A stretch of 64,000 nt of DNA from Burkholderiales bacterium (GTDB lineage Bacteria > Pseudomonadota > Gammaproteobacteria > Burkholderiales > WYBJ01): positions 181,928 to 245,927 of the forward strand of contig JADLAC010000051.1 in NCBI GenBank assembly GCA_020848435.1. The letters run 5' to 3'. This document shows positions 1-8,582 of this stretch, piece after piece. The notes beneath the pieces were generated by a model. That model made no database searches and was not told the DNA's origin. It worked only from the letters and a program-made list of their open reading frames with translations. The translations under genes were made by a program, and so were the position numbers. Every line of letters starts with the position of its first letter. Within the stretch, counting starts at the first letter, position 1.

Positions 1-282
1 ACGCGCGCATTCTCCGGACGCCCGGCGCGCGGCATCCGCAACGCATTCATCGAGCGCGCCGCCACGGAACATTTTCCGTTGCTGCCGTTTCCGATACAGA
101 ACAAGGCAACCGCGCCGCTGCGCGCCGCGGCGGCGAAGCAGGGCAACGCCGATTTCTTGTCGCTCTGGGCGGGACAGGGCTACACCCTCGCCCGGCGCAT
201 GCGCGCGGCCGATCTGGTCCGTACGCTTGCCGAAGAATACGACGAGGCGAGCCAGGCATTGCTCAGGGCGATGCGCGGCTGA
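1..282 (+). CDS. Nitronate monooxygenase, C-terminal part (cut by window start)
   Basis: The frame is open from the first base to a TGA at 280-282, giving the last 93 residues of a protein whose start lies outside the window. The segment AFSGRPARGIRN and the later LSLWAGQG are typical of the C-terminal end of nitronate monooxygenases (2-nitropropane dioxygenase family), FMN enzymes that oxidise alkyl nitronates to carbonyl compounds and nitrite. The FMN-binding core is not visible, so function rests on family resemblance of the tail. It converges with the Bug gene on the other strand, and the roughly 200 bases between them show no other gene. Confidence 0.75.
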   Translation, partial: TRAFSGRPARGIRNAFIERAATEHFPLLPFPIQNKATAPLRAAAAKQGNADFLSLWAGQGYTLARRMRAADLVRTLAEEYDEASQALLRAMRG

Positions 283-486
283 GGCTTGCGCCGGCAGGTC
301 CGCCACCGCACGACCAAGCTCCTCCCGCTTGGCCCGATCAGTGCGCGCCACCGACGCGCTCGCGCGGGTCGCCCCCGGCCGAGGTCAAATCCGGCGCGGC
401 GTGGTCTTGCCCGGCGGGAGGCACGACCGCGGTCACGCCGATCGTCGCTGCGTCCGAGCGCCGGACCCCATCGCCGCCGCCCGCGT

Positions 487-1455
487 CTACTGCGCCTTGG
501 CGCCCGAAGCCTTCACCACCTTCGCCCACTTCCCCAGGTCGCGCTTGAGCAGCTCCGCGAGCTGCTGTGGCGTGGACGGCGCCGGATCGTAACCGGCATT
601 GGTCAGGCGCGCTGCCGTATCGGGCTGCTTCAAGCCGCGGACGATCTCGCCGTTCAGCCGCTCGACGATGGCCGGCGCCAATCCCGCCGGCCCGAATACC
701 GCGTACCACGCGCTCGCTTCCACCGCGGGATAGCCCGACTCCGCGAAGGTCGGAATGTCCTCCAGTCCGCTCGGGCGGCGCTCGCTCGCGGTCGCGATGC
801 CGCGCAGTCGACCCGAGCGCACATGGTGAACCACCGCGCCCGGCGCGCTGAATATCAGCGGCACCTGGCCGCTCAGCACGTCGGCGATCGCCGCGCCGTT
901 GCCCTTGTAGGGAATGTGCTGGATGCGCACGCCCGCGGTGGTGGCCAGCAGCTCGGCGGCCATGTGGCCCACGGTCCCGACGCCCGCGGAGGCGTAGTTG
1001 ACTTGGTCCGGACGCGCTCGTGCGAACGCGACCAGGTCCTTCACCGACCTGATCGGCAACGACGGATGCGCCACCAGCAGATTGGTCGACACGGCCGCCA
1101 ATGCGATCGGGGTGAAATCGCGCTCCGGATCGTACGGCAACTTGCCGTACAGGAACGGATTGATGGCGAGGTTGCCGACATATCCCATCAGCAGCGTGTA
1201 GCCGTCGGGTGCCGCCTTGGCGGCCGCGTCGGTCGCGATGTTGCCGCCGGCGCCGGTGCGATTCTCGACGATCACGGGCTGATTGAACGCCTCGTTGAGC
1301 TTCTGCGCGATCACGCGGCCGATGAGATCGACCCCCCCGCCCGGCGCGAACCCGACCAGGATGCGGATCGGCTTGGCGGGATAGGTCTGCGCGCTCGCGC
1401 CTGCGGCCGCCGCGGCGAGCCCGAGCGTCACAGCGGCTGCTAGCAATCGTTTCAT
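487..1455 (-). CDS. Bug/TctC-family periplasmic solute receptor
   Basis: This is a 322-residue extracytoplasmic receptor of the tripartite tricarboxylate transporter type, which captures carboxylated ligands in the periplasm. A cleavable signal peptide of about 23 residues ends near ASAQ and is followed by the family opening YPAKPIRI. The first ligand loop reads GFAPGGGVDLIGR, the second ENRTGAGGN leads into PDGYT, and the hinge is IPYKGNG. The ATG at 1455 was chosen because it begins the signal peptide and overlaps the hydrolase stop in an ATGA. A longer frame exists upstream but would hide the signal peptide. No TctA/B membrane genes are nearby, so a distant transporter or a sensing role must be assumed. 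The ligand is unknown. Confidence 0.93.
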   Translation of the reverse strand: MKRLLAAAVTLGLAAAAAGASAQTYPAKPIRILVGFAPGGGVDLIGRVIAQKLNEAFNQPVIVENRTGAGGNIATDAAAKAAPDGYTLLMGYVGNLAINPFLYGKLPYDPERDFTPIALAAVSTNLLVAHPSLPIRSVKDLVAFARARPDQVNYASAGVGTVGHMAAELLATTAGVRIQHIPYKGNGAAIADVLSGQVPLIFSAPGAVVHHVRSGRLRGIATASERRPSGLEDIPTFAESGYPAVEASAWYAVFGPAGLAPAIVERLNGEIVRGLKQPDTAARLTNAGYDPAPSTPQQLAELLKRDLGKWAKVVKASGAKAQ

Positions 1456-2252
1456 AGCGTCTCCTCGGAATGGGAAAGGAATTCGATCAGCAGGCGGTTG
1501 ACCAGCGGCGCCGCTTCGTACGGGATCCAATGGCCGCAGCCGGGCGCGACCTCGATGCGAATATCGGGCTTCACCCGCCGGCACGACTCGATGCGTGGAT
1601 GAACGGACGGCCAGGCGAGATTATCGCGCTCGGCGAATACGGCGAGCGTGGGTGCGTCGACATGCTCCAAAGCGTCGATGGTATTGGTGGTGAGGCTGAA
1701 GCGACGGCTGTCGTAGCGTGCGCGCGCGACGTTGTCGCGTTGCAGGTCGATCGCGACTTGGTCGGCCGATTCCGGCTCGGCGAACATCGTCAGCATGAGG
1801 TTATGGCGCAAGACCTCGCGCCGCTCGGCCTCGCTCGCGGGTTGCGTGGGCAGCTTGCGCAGCTCCAGCTTGCGCCCCGCCGCGGCACCGAATCCGCCGG
1901 GAGCGAGCAAGGCGAGCTTCGCGATCGTCCCCGGCGTGCGCGCAGCCACCATGGCAGCGATGATCGCGCCGAAGGAGAAACCCGCCACCCGCAGGGGAGC
2001 ACCGCCCGCGATGCCGCTCAACGCAGCACACACCTGGCCGACATACACATCGCGCGGGATATCGTCGGGCACCGACGGGGAATCGCCGCAACCCGGCAGG
2101 TCCGGCGCGTGCACCGTGAAGTGCGCGCGCAATGCCGGGATATTGCGACTCCAGTGCGTCCACGATCCCATGCCCCCGTGCAATAGCACCAGCGGCGGAC
2201 CCGCGCCCTCGACGTGGCACGCGAGCCCGCCGGCGAGTCGTGTCGTCGTCAA
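1452..2252 (-). CDS. Alpha/beta-fold hydrolase
   Basis: A 266-residue cytoplasmic alpha/beta hydrolase without a signal peptide. The oxyanion segment LLHGGMGSW (about 24-32), nucleophile elbow GFSFG with Ser93, acid AERD with Asp210 and GHW with His241 make a complete Ser-Asp-His triad in the usual order and spacing. The length matches C-C bond hydrolases and haloperoxidase-like esterases; the substrate cannot be assigned. Its stop overlaps the start of the following Bug gene by four bases (ATGA), implying translational coupling. The receptor may therefore import the ester or ring-cleavage product that this enzyme hydrolyses, which is an inference from order only. Confidence 0.88.
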   Translation of the reverse strand: MTTTRLAGGLACHVEGAGPPLVLLHGGMGSWTHWSRNIPALRAHFTVHAPDLPGCGDSPSVPDDIPRDVYVGQVCAALSGIAGGAPLRVAGFSFGAIIAAMVAARTPGTIAKLALLAPGGFGAAAGRKLELRKLPTQPASEAERREVLRHNLMLTMFAEPESADQVAIDLQRDNVARARYDSRRFSLTTNTIDALEHVDAPTLAVFAERDNLAWPSVHPRIESCRRVKPDIRIEVAPGCGHWIPYEAAPLVNRLLIEFLSHSEETL

Positions 2253-2447
2253 CGGCAGGGTTCCTCGATTGCGGTAAGCGAGTTAGTGTAGGTCGCGCGT
2301 CGCGGACGTGTCCAGCCGCGGCGGGTTGCGGAGCGAGCCATCCGCACGCGATGCTGGTCGGAGCTGCCGCATGCATGCCATTCAACATCGAGCCCACGCG
2401 GCGCAAATCGGCGCGATAATACGAGCGCCGTCAATCAGGAGCGGGCC

Positions 2448-3407
2448 ATGACCATCGCGGGCAAATTCGTGATCGCACTCGAAGAGCACTATTGCGACGA
2501 GGCGCTCGCGGCGACCTTCGATGGGCCCGAAGGCCGCGCCCCGGAAATTCGCAAGCGCTTGCTCGACCTGGGCGAGCTGCGGCTATCCGAAATGGATGAA
2601 GCCGGCATCGATCTTCAAGTCATCTCGCATAGCGCCCCGTCGGCACAGCGCCTCGACTCCGAGTCAGCCGTGCGCCTCGCGCGCGGCGCCAACGACCGCC
2701 TGCACCAGGCAATCGCGCGCCACCCGGATCGCTTCGCCGGCTTCGCCGCGTTGCCGACGCCCGATCCCAAGGCGGCTGCCGACGAGCTGGAACGCAGCGT
2801 CACCAAGCTGGGGTTCAAGGGCGCCATGGTGCACGGGCTCACCAACGGTGTTTTCTTCGACGACAAGCGCTTCTGGCCCATCATGGAACGCGCCCAGGCG
2901 CTCGACGTACCGATCTATCTCCATCCCGCCGTGCCGCACAAGGCGGTGATCGACGCCTATTACCGCGACTATGTCGAGAAGTATCCGCAGATCACCAACG
3001 CTGCCTGGGGCTTCACCGTCGAGACCGCGACCCAGGGCGTGCGCATGGTGCTGAGCGGGGCATTCGATGCCTACCCGAATCTCAAGATCATCCTCGGCCA
3101 CCTGGGCGAGGGGCTGCCCTTTCTGCTCTGGCGCATCGACATGGCGCTCAACCGTCCGGGCGGCGCACCCGTTGCGTTTCGCGACGCGTTCAACCGCAAC
3201 GTGTGGATCACGACCAGCGGCAATTTCTCCACGCCGGCGCTCATCTGCAGCATGCTCGAAATGGGCGTGGATCGCATCCTCTACTCGGTGGACTGGCCGT
3301 TCGTGCGCAACCTCCCGGGCAGCAGGTGGATTCAGGACCTGCAAGTCTCGAACGAGGATCGGGAGAAGATCCTCTCCGGCAATGCCAAGCGCCTGCTGAA
3401 GCTTTGA
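2448..3407 (+). CDS. Amidohydrolase-family decarboxylase-like enzyme (gamma-resorcylate decarboxylase type)
   Basis: A 319-residue TIM-barrel enzyme of the amidohydrolase-2 (ACMSD-like) group. Metal ligands expected for gamma-resorcylate decarboxylase are present: Glu12 and His14 in IALEEHY, His159 in YLHP, His218 in GHLGEG and Asp282 in SVDWPF. Their spacing is close to that of characterised non-oxidative aromatic decarboxylases (roughly 8, 10, 164, 218, 287). The family reversibly decarboxylates hydroxybenzoates or hydrolyses lactones, so an aromatic acid substrate is likely but unproven. The ATG follows an AGGAG at 2436-2440. It is first in a five-gene operon with an acyl-CoA dehydrogenase, a sulfatase, a hydrolase and a Bug receptor. 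A GATAAT at 2415-2420 could be a -10 element, but no good -35 was found. Confidence 0.88.
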   Translation: MTIAGKFVIALEEHYCDEALAATFDGPEGRAPEIRKRLLDLGELRLSEMDEAGIDLQVISHSAPSAQRLDSESAVRLARGANDRLHQAIARHPDRFAGFAALPTPDPKAAADELERSVTKLGFKGAMVHGLTNGVFFDDKRFWPIMERAQALDVPIYLHPAVPHKAVIDAYYRDYVEKYPQITNAAWGFTVETATQGVRMVLSGAFDAYPNLKIILGHLGEGLPFLLWRIDMALNRPGGAPVAFRDAFNRNVWITTSGNFSTPALICSMLEMGVDRILYSVDWPFVRNLPGSRWIQDLQVSNEDREKILSGNAKRLLKL

Positions 3408-3502
3408 CCCCTGGTGCTCGATTCACCTCGCTCGCAAGCAGGCGGATCGAGACCGAGTCGTGCCATGAAGCGCGTGCGAATCGGCCGCGCCCCGGAGGTA
3501 GT

Positions 3503-4666
3503 GTGAGCTACGCGCTGAGCCCAGAGCAAGTCGAGATCCAATCGCTCGTGCGCCGCGTCGCCCGCGAACGGGTGGCGCAGCGCGCCGATGACATCGACCG
3601 CAGCGCCGACTACCCGCAGGACATGTACGATCTGCTGCGCGAGCTCGGCCTTTTCACCCTGCCCTTCCCGGCCGAGTATGGCGGCACGGGCAGCGTGTTG
3701 AGCGCGTGCATCGCGGTCGAAGAGCTCGGGCGCGTGTGCTACAACACGGCCTATCTCCTGGTCGTGCAATGGCTGCCGTTCGGGGCCATACTCGCGGGCG
3801 GCAACGACGAGCAGAAAGCGCGCTTGCTGCCCGGGCTCGCCTCGGGCGAGCTGCGCGGCGCCTTCTCCACCACCGAGCCGCAGAGCGGCTCGGATGTCTC
3901 CGGCATACGCACGCGCGCCCGAGCGTGCGAGGGCGGTTACCGCATCGACGGGGCCAAGATCTGGTGCACCAACGCGGCAGTGTCCGACTTCGTGCTGGTT
4001 GCCGCCAAGACGGGCGAGCAAGCCGACGGCGGCGCCATCAATCTGTTCATCGTCGAACGCGGCACGCCCGGATTCAAGATCGGCCGCAAGGAGGACAAGA
4101 TGGGCGCGCGCGGCGTCCCATCCTCGCCGCTATTCTTCGACGGCGTGTTCGTGCCCGAGCGCAACCGCCTGGGTTCGGCGGCACGCGGGTTCAAGATCGT
4201 GATGGAGGCATTCAACCAGTCGCGGCCCTTGATTGCCGCGCGCGGCATCGGGCTCGCGCAAGGCGCGATCGATCATGCCAGCGCTTTCATCCAGGAGCGC
4301 CACGCCTTCGGCCAACGGGTCGGCGAGTTCCAGGGCGTACGCTGGATGCTTGCCGACATGGCGATACAAACCGAAGCCGCACGCCAGCTCGTGTACCGCG
4401 CCGCGTCGCTGGTCGATGCCGGCGTGACCGGCGCCGAGCTCGCGACCACCGCCGCGATGGCCAAGTGTTTCGCCACCGACGTCGCCATGCGCGTGGCGAC
4501 CGACGCGGTGCAACTGTTCGGTGCGGCGGGCATTTCCAACGAGTATCCGATCAACCGCTATTTCCGCGACGCCAAGGTGCTGCAGATCGTCGAAGGCACT
4601 AATCAGATCCAGCGCAACATCGTGGCGAATGCCTTGCTGGGACGGCCCGCGGCGCGGCCGGCCTGA
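3503..4666 (+). CDS. Acyl-CoA dehydrogenase
   Basis: A 387-residue FAD-dependent acyl-CoA dehydrogenase that would introduce an alpha,beta double bond into an acyl-CoA, passing electrons to ETF. The FAD/substrate segment FSTTEPQSGSD, the C-terminal helical domain and IVEGTNQIQRN are present; Glu363 of that last motif is the position of the catalytic base in short- and medium-chain enzymes. The GTG at 3503 is preferred because GGAGG lies four bases upstream and the resulting N-terminus, SYALSPEQ, fits the family. The open frame extends upstream to 3203 but overlaps the previous gene. Chain length preference is not readable. Confidence 0.92.
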   Translation: MSYALSPEQVEIQSLVRRVARERVAQRADDIDRSADYPQDMYDLLRELGLFTLPFPAEYGGTGSVLSACIAVEELGRVCYNTAYLLVVQWLPFGAILAGGNDEQKARLLPGLASGELRGAFSTTEPQSGSDVSGIRTRARACEGGYRIDGAKIWCTNAAVSDFVLVAAKTGEQADGGAINLFIVERGTPGFKIGRKEDKMGARGVPSSPLFFDGVFVPERNRLGSAARGFKIVMEAFNQSRPLIAARGIGLAQGAIDHASAFIQERHAFGQRVGEFQGVRWMLADMAIQTEAARQLVYRAASLVDAGVTGAELATTAAMAKCFATDVAMRVATDAVQLFGAAGISNEYPINRYFRDAKVLQIVEGTNQIQRNIVANALLGRPAARPA

Positions 4667-4711
4667 AGCGCACAGCCGAGCCGAATCGAGTCGAGCGACA
4701 GGACGAACGCC

Positions 4712-6061
4712 ATGCCCGAAGCCAACGATGGCTTGCCCAACATCGTGCTCATCCTCGCCGACAACCTCGGTTGGGGCGAGCTCGGCTGCTACGGCGGCGG
4801 TGCGCTGCGCGGTGCGCCCACGCCACGCATCGACCGCCTCGCGGCCGAAGGCGCGCGCTTCACCAATTTCAACGTCGAGAGCGATTGCGTGCCGACGCGC
4901 TCGGCATTGATGACGGGCCGCCATCCCATCCGGACCGGCGCATTGCAATCGGTGCCGGCCGGGCTGCCGCAGGGCATCATCCCGTGGGAGATCACCCTAG
5001 CGCAGCTCGTGTCCGGCCGCGGCTATGCCACCGGCTGCTTCGGCAAGTGGCACCTCGGCGATCGCGAGGGCCGCTATCCGAAAGACCGCGGCTTCGACGA
5101 GTGGTACGGCATTCCGCGCACCAGCAACGAAAGCATGTTCACAGCCTCGCCCGGTTTCGACCCCGAGGTCGTGCCACTACCCTACGTGATGGAGGGCGAA
5201 GCCGGTGCGCCCGCGCGCAACCTGCATGTGTACGATCTCGAAGCGCGGCGCCGTATCGACGGCGAAATCACCGCACGCACCATCGAGTTCATCGGCCGGC
5301 AGGTGCGTGCGCGCAGGCCGTTCTTCGCCTATGTTCCCATCACCCAGCTACATTATCCGACGCTGCCGCATCCGCAGTTCGCCGGGCGCAGCGGCGCGGG
5401 CGATTTCGCCGATGCCATGATCGAGATGGATTGCCGGGTCGGCGAGATCCTCGACGCGGTCGATGCGCTGGGCGCAGCCGGGCAGACGCTGTTCATTTTC
5501 GGCAGCGATAACGGACCGGAGTTTCGCCGTCCCTGGCGCGGCACCGCCGGCCCGTGGATGGGCACTTACCATACTTCGATGGAAGGGGCGCTGCGCGTGC
5601 CGTTCATCATGCGCTGGCCCGGTCGGATCGCGCCCGGCGCGGTGACCAACGAGATCGTCCACATCGTCGATCTGTATCCGACGCTCGCGCGTATCGCCGG
5701 CGCGAAGCTGCCCGCCGACCGGCCGATCGACGGGGTCGACCAGCTCGACTTCCTGCTCGGCCGGCAGGCGCGCTCGGCGCGCGAAGGCTTCGTCTACTAC
5801 ATCAAGCAGGAGCTGCGGGCCGCCAAGTGGCGCGATTGGAAAATGCACCTGGTATGGGAGCCGGAGCCCAACCAGGGTCCGAATCACCTGGAATCGCCGC
5901 TGCTGTTCAACCTGACGCGCGATCCGAAGGAGGAGACCGACGTCGGCACCGAAGCGAGCTGGGTTCGCGGGCCGATCCGGCGCATGATCCACGCCTTTCA
6001 GCAGAGCCTCAAGCAACATCCGCCGATTCCGCCCGGCGCCGCGGACGATTATCTCCCGTGA
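4712..6061 (+). CDS. Sulfatase (formylglycine-dependent type I)
   Basis: A 449-residue sulfatase/alkaline-phosphatase superfamily protein. The formylglycine motif CVPTRSALMTGR places the modified cysteine at Cys59 with Pro61 and Arg63. GKWHLG supplies Lys112 and His114, and FGSDNGPE supplies metal ligands Asp266 and Asn267. The first metal motif reads LADNLGWGE (Asp17, Asn18) rather than the usual Asp-Asp, a notable substitution. No signal peptide is visible, so the enzyme appears cytoplasmic and would act on an imported sulfate ester. The required formylglycine-generating enzyme is not in the window. Downstream of the stop lies one copy of a GC-rich dispersed repeat. Confidence 0.92.
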   Translation: MPEANDGLPNIVLILADNLGWGELGCYGGGALRGAPTPRIDRLAAEGARFTNFNVESDCVPTRSALMTGRHPIRTGALQSVPAGLPQGIIPWEITLAQLVSGRGYATGCFGKWHLGDREGRYPKDRGFDEWYGIPRTSNESMFTASPGFDPEVVPLPYVMEGEAGAPARNLHVYDLEARRRIDGEITARTIEFIGRQVRARRPFFAYVPITQLHYPTLPHPQFAGRSGAGDFADAMIEMDCRVGEILDAVDALGAAGQTLFIFGSDNGPEFRRPWRGTAGPWMGTYHTSMEGALRVPFIMRWPGRIAPGAVTNEIVHIVDLYPTLARIAGAKLPADRPIDGVDQLDFLLGRQARSAREGFVYYIKQELRAAKWRDWKMHLVWEPEPNQGPNHLESPLLFNLTRDPKEETDVGTEASWVRGPIRRMIHAFQQSLKQHPPIPPGAADDYLP

Positions 6062-6078
6062 GTCGACCCCGGTCCGGT
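6062..6078. repeat. Dispersed GC-rich element, copy 1
   Basis: Immediately after the sulfatase stop codon the sequence GACCCCGGTCCGGT (6065-6078) is the exact reverse complement of 14 bases in the tandem array at 41922-42036. It contains the imperfect dyad GACCCCGGTC. Similar matter follows the stop codon at 17451. Confidence 0.5.
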
Positions 6079-6083
6079 TCTTC

Positions 6084-7346
6084 ATGGAGAAAGCAGAGAT
6101 GATTCCACCGACGGACAAGACCGGGAGCTTGCGCTCCGAGCGCCGGCGCGACAGCCAGCAATGGCTGCTCGACTGGATGGTGAAGACGACCGGGCGCACC
6201 CACAACTTCGCCTACGACCATCGCGAGATCCCGCCCGAGGTCAAGACCTACCGCCAGATCCCGCGCGTGATGGAAAAAGCCGGGCGCCACCAGGAGACGA
6301 TCGCGCGCGCCGCCGAAGCCGCGGGCCATCGGCAAAGCGCCTGCGAGCTGTACTACAAGGCGTGCGAGAACTACCGCATCGCGCAGCATGCCATCTTTGT
6401 CGACGATCATCCCGACAAGATCTATCTGCACGGCAAGCTGCTGGAATCGTTCGCGGGCTGCATGCGCAGCGCCGACTATCCCATCGAGCGGGTGGAGATC
6501 GACTGGGAAGGCGTCAAGATCCAATGCAATTTCCACAAGGTGCCCGGCGCGAGCAAGCTGCCGACCATCTTGTCCATTCCCGGGATGGATCAAACCAAAG
6601 AAGCAGTCCCGGATCCGAGCAACAATGTGTTCGTCAAGCGCGGCATGAACGTGCTGGCGGTGGACGGTCCGGGCCAGGGCACCAGCAACCTGCGCAAGAT
6701 CCGCGTGACGGCGGATAACCACGAGCGCGCCACCAGTGCCTGCGTCGATTGGCTCGTCAAGCAGCCCGAGGTCGACCGTGAGCGCATCGGCGTGATGGGC
6801 ATTTCGATGGGCTCGTACTGGAGCAATCGGCTGGCCGCGCGCGATCCGCGCGTGAAGGCGATCGCCAGCTCGGCCGCCAACTACGGCACCAAGAAGGCGA
6901 TCTTCGAAGAGGCTTCGCCGCGCTTCAAACAGATCTTCATGTACATGGCGGGCATCCACGACGAAGCCGAGTTCGACCGCATGGCCGAGCGCATGCACCT
7001 GTTCGGCTATGGCGAGAAGGTCAAGTGCTTCTCCCTCATGGTGCTCGGCGAATACGATCCGCTCTGCCACCTCGAGGAGGGGCTCGCCTATTTCCAGGAA
7101 GTGGCCGGACCGAAGGAGATCTGGATCCTGGAGAACGAGAATCACGTGCCGCGGCCGAGCCGCAATTTCGGCGGCATGTTCGCCGATGCGCTGGTGGCCG
7201 ACTGGCTCAAGGATGCCTTGTCCGACAAGAAGCCGCGCGATCTCGCTCGCGTGGTCTTCATCCACGACCGCAGCGGCGCCGGCCCGTACAGCCCGCCGAT
7301 TTCGAGCGTGGAGGACGTGTACTTGGGCAAAAGGATCGCGCTGTGA
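6084..7346 (+). CDS. Alpha/beta hydrolase of the FrsA/DHPON-hydrolase type
   Basis: A 420-residue protein with a helical N-terminal region of about 150 residues followed by an alpha/beta hydrolase domain. That architecture is shared by 2,6-dihydroxypseudooxynicotine hydrolase and FrsA-like proteins. Catalytic residues are in order: Ser241 in GISMGS, Asp325 in LGEYDP and His354 in ENENHVP. The group includes C-C bond hydrolases acting on beta-diketones, which fits the aromatic-catabolism flavour of the operon, but the substrate is not known. The ATG lies 22 bases after the sulfatase stop with a GGAG nearby. The last 40 residues after the triad histidine are a family-variable tail. Confidence 0.85.
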   Translation: MEKAEMIPPTDKTGSLRSERRRDSQQWLLDWMVKTTGRTHNFAYDHREIPPEVKTYRQIPRVMEKAGRHQETIARAAEAAGHRQSACELYYKACENYRIAQHAIFVDDHPDKIYLHGKLLESFAGCMRSADYPIERVEIDWEGVKIQCNFHKVPGASKLPTILSIPGMDQTKEAVPDPSNNVFVKRGMNVLAVDGPGQGTSNLRKIRVTADNHERATSACVDWLVKQPEVDRERIGVMGISMGSYWSNRLAARDPRVKAIASSAANYGTKKAIFEEASPRFKQIFMYMAGIHDEAEFDRMAERMHLFGYGEKVKCFSLMVLGEYDPLCHLEEGLAYFQEVAGPKEIWILENENHVPRPSRNFGGMFADALVADWLKDALSDKKPRDLARVVFIHDRSGAGPYSPPISSVEDVYLGKRIAL

Positions 7347-7437
7347 TGCACGCGCAAGCCATCCGCCGGTCGATGCCGCAGGCAACATCGCTCGACCCTG
7401 CGCCTGCTCGATCTCCATCCCTCACTGTCGAGGACTT

Positions 7438-8433
7438 ATGACGCCGCTTTGCCATCCCCGTTGTTGGATCCTCGCCGCGGGCCTTGCGGCGCTCGGCATC
7501 TGCGCCGCCGGCGCTGCGCGCTCGCAGGCGTTCCCGACGAAACCGCTGCGTATCATCGTCGCTTTTCCCGCCGGAAGCTCGACCGACGGGATCGCCCGTG
7601 CCGTCGGCGAACAACTGCGCGCCAAGTTCGGCCAGCCGGTGGTCATCGACAATCGCTCCGGCGCTAACGGCGCGATCGGGGTGACCGAAGCGGCGCGCGC
7701 GACCGCCGACGGCTACACCCTGCTCGCGACCAACTCGAGCAGCATCACCGTCAATCACCAGATCTACCGCAAGCTCGGTTACCTGCCCGAGCGCGACTTC
7801 GTCCCGCTGTCGATGGTCGTGTCGGCGCCGTTCTTCCTCGCCGTCAACCCGGGCGGCAGGTGGACTGCCGGCGTGAACACGGTCGCCGACCTGGTCGCGC
7901 TCGCTCGCGCGAAGCCCGGCCAGATCACATACGGATCCGGCGGCCCGGGCAACCTCGCCCACCTCGCGTTCGAGATGATCAACAACCGCGCGGAGATCAA
8001 GACGGTGCACGTCCCGTATAAGAGCGGCATGGGCGCCCAGCTCGCGCTGCTCGGCAAGGAGGTCGATGCACACCTCGCCGCCCCGAGCGTAGTGCCCGTC
8101 GTTCGCGCGGGGAAGCTCAGGGCGCTGAGCGTGACCACCGCCAAGCGCTGGCACGAGCTGCCCGAGGTGCCGACGATGATCGAGTCGGGATACGCCGGCT
8201 TCGACGTCCCGTTCTGGCTGGGCATCATGGCGCCAGCGCGCACGCCGCCGAACCTGGTCCGGGTGCTGTACGAGGCGATCGCGGCGGTGCCGGAGGATTC
8301 CAACGCGATGCGTCAGTTGCGCGCCCTGGGCAGCGTCGAGCTGCTCGACCCGCAGACCTTCGCCAAGCGCATCCGCGCCGAGACGGCCTCCTGGGCCGAG
8401 GTGATCAAACGCGAGAACATCCAGCTCGACTAG
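7438..8433 (+). CDS. Bug/TctC-family periplasmic solute receptor
   Basis: A 331-residue Bug receptor with a signal peptide of about 29 residues ending near ARSQA and the mature start FPTKPLRI. The first ligand loop is AFPAGSSTDGIAR, where the usual PGG is AGS; the second is DNRSGANGA with ADGYT, and the hinge is VPYKSGM. The ATG follows GAGGA at 7430-7434. Last gene of the plus-strand catabolic operon, 91 bases after the hydrolase, so it presumably captures the operon's substrate, perhaps a sulfated or carboxylated aromatic. That link is positional inference. Confidence 0.92.
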   Translation: MTPLCHPRCWILAAGLAALGICAAGAARSQAFPTKPLRIIVAFPAGSSTDGIARAVGEQLRAKFGQPVVIDNRSGANGAIGVTEAARATADGYTLLATNSSSITVNHQIYRKLGYLPERDFVPLSMVVSAPFFLAVNPGGRWTAGVNTVADLVALARAKPGQITYGSGGPGNLAHLAFEMINNRAEIKTVHVPYKSGMGAQLALLGKEVDAHLAAPSVVPVVRAGKLRALSVTTAKRWHELPEVPTMIESGYAGFDVPFWLGIMAPARTPPNLVRVLYEAIAAVPEDSNAMRQLRALGSVELLDPQTFAKRIRAETASWAEVIKRENIQLD

Positions 8434-8582
8434 GCCGATGGAGCCCGCGGTAGAAACGACACGGCCGCTTCATTGCGGCGATCTCTTCACGCATGCCAGC
8501 GATGGCCCGCTCTTCACCAACAGGCGGGTAAACGTCACGGACAGGCCGCGCGGACCCGTGCCGAGCGCCGAGCCCCCACGCG

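Noticed and set aside
286..1443. A long plus-strand open frame opposite the first Bug gene
   Set aside because: It is a shadow: Arg/Ala/Gly/His-rich translation, no family motif, and the minus-strand frame has a signal peptide and complete Bug motifs.
3203..3502. N-terminal extension of the acyl-CoA dehydrogenase
   Set aside because: It overlaps the amidohydrolase gene, has no homologous content, and a well-placed GGAGG precedes the GTG at 3503.
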